Of a stretch of 64,000 bases of DNA, positions 60,429 through 64,000 are shown piece by piece; the first letter of the stretch is position 1, and the number at the start of each line of letters is the position of its first letter. The translations under genes and the position numbers were made by a program. Source of the stretch: Microbotryomycetes sp. JL201 (lineage: Eukaryota; Basidiomycota; Microbotryomycetes); NCBI GenBank assembly GCA_033819885.1, contig JAQYUZ010000007.1, positions 478,613 to 542,612 of the forward strand, given 5' to 3'. A model generated the notes under the pieces. It saw nothing but the letters and a program-made list of their open reading frames with translations. It was not told the origin of the DNA and searched no databases.

Positions 60429-62105
60429 ATGGGCTTGTCTACGGCTCTGCAAAAGCAGGTGAGAGTACGCAGACGCCTTTTGAGCATCTATACTTACTAA
60501 TATGGCGTCTTTGTAGCCAGGTGAGCTCTGGAGATGCGCATTGAGTAGCCCTAGCGGAGCTCTGACGCGCGCGACTCGTGCTGCACCACAGAGTCGTACA
60601 AAAAGCAAGTCTGTCTGGCAAGATCGACTTGATTCCCATCTGATAATTTTCACATCGTCCCAGAAAGCAGCAGTACCGTTTCAAAAAAGTTCTCGTGAGC
60701 AGTCGACGAGCTCGGTTGATCGACGGAATGTGTGCTGACACTGCTCGCTCGATCAGGGAGTCGGCGCATTTGGAGAGTCAGTCAGATTTTGGGTGTCGGG
60801 CGCCCCATGCTGACTCGCCAGTCTAAGAGTGAAACAAGCGACATGGACCAAACCAGGCACGGACGAGCAGATCGAGGTAGCAGTCAAGGTGATGAAGAAA
60901 AAGGCGCTCAAAGGCGAAGAGGCGGCAGTGTTTGAAGAGATTGACGTGCTCAAAGGTCTCGAGCATCCCAACATTGGTGCGTCGCAACGTGTCGACACCG
61001 GACCGCGTACTGATTTCGAGTCGCGCGCAGTCAAGTTTTACGACTGGTTTGAGAGCAAAGACAAATACTACCTCGTCTTTCAGCTGGCGAGTGGCGGAGA
61101 ATTGTTTGATCGGATCGCGCGCCAAGGCCGATTCACCGAAGCCGAGGCTGTCAAAGTCGTTCGAGAACTGCTCGAAGGCGTCAAGTATTTGCACTCGCAT
61201 GGCATTGTACATCGAGACCTCAAACCCGAAAACCTCATTTACGTGTCGCCCGACTCGAAAGATCTCGTCATTGCCGATTTCGGCATAGCCAAACATTTTA
61301 CGCCGGGCGAAGAGCTGTTTTCGCTCGCGGGCTCGCCAGGTTACGCAGGTGCGCACCCAACAATCCTCAAGAAAAGGGTTACTGACCAAATGTGTGCGCG
61401 TAGCTCCCGAGGTGCTGCTCGGCAAAGGACACGGACCGCCAGTCGACTTGTGGAGCATTGGCGTCATTTGTTATACGCTCCTGTGTGGCTACACGCCGTT
61501 CCGCGCACACGACACGGCGGGCATGGTGGAAGAAAGCAAGCGGGCGAAAATCGATTTCCAAGACAAGTACTGGAAGAATGTGCATGCCGAGGCAAAAGAT
61601 TTCATCAAGTCGCTCATTCGCGTCGAACCTTCTGAGCGGCCAACGGCCGAGCAGGTGCCTTTATCGTGCAATCATACTCGGTCTCGGGCGGCTTGCTGAC
61701 ACGCTGCATGGGCAGGCTCTCAAGCACAAGTGGCTAACTGATCACGAACCATCGACCGAGCACGACTTGTCTACGGGTATCAGGGAGAATTGGGACTCGC
61801 GCAAGCGGTGGAAGTCGACCATTAACTCGCTAATTGCGACGCAGAGGCTGGCTAAGGCTGCCAGTGTGCGCGAGCACGCTGACGGCGACGAGACGCCCGA
61901 GTTGCGGTCGAGCTCGGAATCGTTCAGGACGGCTGACGGTGACGATCCGAGTGTTGAGCGTACGGACGAGTCAGCTCTGCATGCAGCTGGGCGTCAAGAC
62001 ACTGTCACTCCGGCGAGTCACGAGCGAGAGCGACAAGAGTCGGGCGGCGACTCGATGTTGTCACGTGCTGCGAACGCGTTCCAAAAACTAAAGGTCGGTC
62101 AGTAG
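60429..62105 (+). CDS. Calcium/calmodulin-dependent protein kinase
   Basis: Ser/Thr kinase of the CaMK group. [10 protein letters not shown] is joined through a 4-nt exon to [20 protein letters not shown]. Kinase motifs: GVGAFGE and VKQATW (glycine loop), AVKVMKK (ATP Lys), [55 protein letters not shown] and a C-terminal lobe ending at [11 protein letters not shown]. The region after the kinase core ([20 protein letters not shown]) has the basic amphipathic look of a calmodulin-binding autoinhibitory helix. A Ser/Asp-rich tail follows. An intron at 60605-60663 uses a GC donor (GCAAGT). Confidence 0.9.
60517..60520 (+). other. 4-nt microexon (CCAG) of the CaM-kinase gene
   Basis: Flanked by introns 60459-60516 (gtgaga...ttgtag) and 60521-60591 (gtgagc...ccacag). 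Only with these four bases do the flanking exons join in frame as ...LQKQ-PESYKKK. Confidence 0.65.
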
Positions 62106-62213
62106 TATGCTTTGCTGTAACGTTGTGCCAATATGTTGTATGCCCAAAAAAAACGGGAGCACTCAAAGTTGAAAGTGTATGGACGCCGGCGAGTCGACCT
62201 CACGCCTCACGAC

Positions 62214-63095
62214 ATGACGTCAGCACAGAGCGACGCCTTCACGGCCTACAGCGACGAGTACACTGCGCTCAAAGCGAGCATACAGAGCAAAATCAAGAAT
62301 GTCTCGGCAGAGACGGGAGGTCAGTGGGCGCGCCGCCCTCACGTTACTCGGCAGGCGCGCGGACTACGACTGACGTGCCGTGTGCGCCAAATTTATACGG
62401 ACAGAACAACGTAAAGCGACGCTGCGACGCATCGGACGCGAGCTTGAAGAGCTCGAGGAAGTTGCGAGTCGGCCCCACCTCGCTCCGACGTGCATGGCGC
62501 TGACGCGGCACGCATGCAGGTCGACCAACTTGCCCTCGAAGGAAAGGGCAACGCCAAGCTCATGATCAAAGTCAGGGCGTGTCGCGCAGAGCTACAGAAC
62601 TACAAGCAACACCTAGTCAGTCCTCGGGCCTGCGCCTGCGCGTTCACAGTGACGAGTGCTGATCGTGTACGAATGTAGACGTCCTTGTCATCCATGAACG
62701 ACCGACACTTGCTTCTGGATCGGCAGGAACGACAAATGTACGAGCCCGACGAAGACGAGCCCCTTGGTTCAACGGCCGCAGGACAGCGCTCGCGGCTTTT
62801 GCAGTCTCATGCAACGCTCAACCGCACTGGGGACCGCCTCGATAATGCTCAACGCACCGCGGCAGAGTCAGAGGCACTTGGTGGCGAGATTCTGACCAGC
62901 CTGCGCGGACAACGATCTCAATTAGAGTCGGCACGCGACGAGCTTGATGATGCAGAAGGCAGCATCGGGCGCGCGACCGGCACGATTAAAAAGATGGTCA
63001 GGCTCGCGTACAGGCAGCGCATCATGCTTGGCGTATTCGTCCTCGTTCTCGCACTGCTCGTGCTTCTCGTCTTGTGGGCAAAGTTTTTCAGGTGA
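62214..63095 (+). CDS. VTI1: Qb-SNARE VTI1
   Basis: Golgi/endosome/vacuole SNARE. Starts MTSAQSDAFTAYSDEYTALK (an ATG at 62133 in frame would add a basic leader). The N-terminal three-helix domain includes KATLRRIGRELEELEEVDQL and RAELQNYKQHLTSL. The SNARE helix runs HATLNRTGDRLDNAQRTAAE, ILTSLRGQRSQLESARDELD (central Gln in GQRSQL) and RATGTIKKMVRLAYRQR. A single C-terminal membrane anchor ends VLLVLWAKFFR. Three introns. The stop lies ~900 bp from the window edge. Confidence 0.92.
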
Positions 63096-63221
63096 TACAC
63101 CATTTGTGGTATATCTGACCGCGGTCTTGTTGTATGATTTCAATTACATGGATGAGGTGGAGCGGCCGCCGCTTGTGTTCTGAATCTAATCTGTCAGTCC
63201 CTGCGACCCGGCACTTTCACG

Positions 63222-64000
63222 TCAAGTGCGCACCCGCGCGCTCGGGCCTCTTTCAGTCTTGCATTTTGTCCAACTGTACACGACACCTGCACGCACCTCG
63301 GCCCCCCTGGTTCCGGATTGCGGATATTTGACTCTTGAAGAAGACCGCTGTAACGAGTGCCAAAGCGCTGACCCGCCCTCGGGCGCGACGCTCTGGCCTA
63401 CCCGCCCTTCTCTGCCATCTGCGCCAACGCTTGGCGTAGCAGCAAAATCTCTGGGCGTGTCAAGCTTTTGATCGGGTGCGTCTGCTATGGCACGCGGCCG
63501 GCCTTCCATGCGCCAAAGTACGCGGCTTGACGACGCCGCCTCAGCCACACTGTCAAGGCCATCACTTAGCTCGGCGACGCCTGGAATAGTGTTGTGCTGA
63601 CTGACGCGATGATTTGCCGAGCCGGCAAGCATGACGAGGGAGCCATTGACGTCGCCAGCCCATTGCGCGCCACTCAGGCCGTCCGCGTCAGTTACGTACA
63701 CGCCTAGAGACGACGCGAGCACCATCACGCGACAGTATAATTGTTGAGTATGATCGCACGCGTGCGACTTGCTACTGAAATGCGCGTTGGCATCGGTGGC
63801 GTTCCTCGAACTATCCTGCGCCGTAACTGGGCTAGTGCCACCGTGATCAGCCTAGGTCTGTTGCAATTACTGCACCATCAGTTGTCTCCGTGTTCTTGCG
63901 CGCGCGCATATGGACAGTGACTATGTCCGCGCGCAGCGTTGAACGCGAAGTCTGTGAGCTCGAGCCCCTCGGCGTCGCACAAAATGGCCACGATGTCGCT
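63222..64000 (-). CDS. Possible partial gene entering from the right edge
   Basis: The minus-strand frame that opens at the window end reads SDIVAILCDAEGLELTDFAF. Further in, 63728-63222 reads MMVLASSLGVYVTDADGL, then GDVNGSLVMLAGSANHRVSQ and an Ala/Gly-rich stretch, with a stop at 63222. The two segments may be exons of one gene cut by the window, but the joining introns are not resolved and no family is recognised. Confidence 0.3.

Noticed and set aside
1-64000. CRISPR arrays, transposons, tRNA or rRNA genes
   Set aside because: None was recognised: no spaced direct repeats, no transposase or reverse transcriptase motifs, no cloverleaf or rRNA core sequence was spotted. Small structured RNAs cannot be excluded without computation.

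Overview
The window is nuclear DNA of a compact, very intron-rich fungal genome, most likely a basidiomycete. About 30 protein genes sit on both strands, with spacing often below 300 bp. Almost every gene is cut by many short introns (about 45-110 nt) with GT or GC donors and frequent CTGAC-type branch motifs. ATG101, a bicistronic-style MOCS1 locus, the fused HisH-HisF enzyme, an EI24/RRT8-type membrane protein and a POM152 nucleoporin all point to a filamentous or dimorphic fungus outside the Saccharomyces lineage. Exon junctions were worked out by hand from reading frame and family similarity. Names marked as family-level are recognised from motifs, not from a database search.

Layout. 0-9 kb: vacuolar Ca2+/H+ exchanger (+); two tandem paralogous genes of unknown function (-); ribosomal-protein import adaptor SYO1 (-). 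9-20 kb: a protein with a CH-like C-terminus (+), a YFH7-like P-loop kinase (+), an importin-7/8-type karyopherin (-), a 3-hydroxyisobutyrate-dehydrogenase-type enzyme (-) and ATG101 (+). 20-35 kb, mostly metabolism: homogentisate dioxygenase (+), ATP synthase subunit g (+), biotin synthase (+), HIS7 (-), 3-phosphoglycerate dehydrogenase (+) and a short-chain dehydrogenase (+). 34.6-45 kb: a BED zinc-finger gene joined, possibly as one protein, to 5-hydroxyisourate hydrolase (-); a DUF3074/START-like protein (-); an EBP1/PA2G4-like protein (+); POM152 (-). 45-64 kb: transaldolase-like (+), MOCS1 (MoaA and MoaC, -), NEDD8-conjugating Ubc12 (+), CCT3 (+), prefoldin 6 (+), a coiled-coil protein (+), an EI24/RRT8-like membrane protein (-), tRNA-dihydrouridine synthase 1 (+), a CaM-kinase (+), the Qb-SNARE VTI1 (+) and a partial gene at the right edge.

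Most genes are housekeeping and are not functionally clustered. The striking signals concern gene architecture. (1) MOCS1 has an in-frame TGA directly after the MoaA Gly-Gly tail, and a 51-nt optional intron would fuse MoaA to MoaC. (2) The stop codon of the BED zinc-finger gene lies inside a strong splice donor whose removal would fuse it in frame to 5-hydroxyisourate hydrolase. (3) Nine introns use GC-AG borders. (4) There are microexons of 4 nt and 16 nt. (5) A diverged tandem pair of unknown genes shares an intron position.
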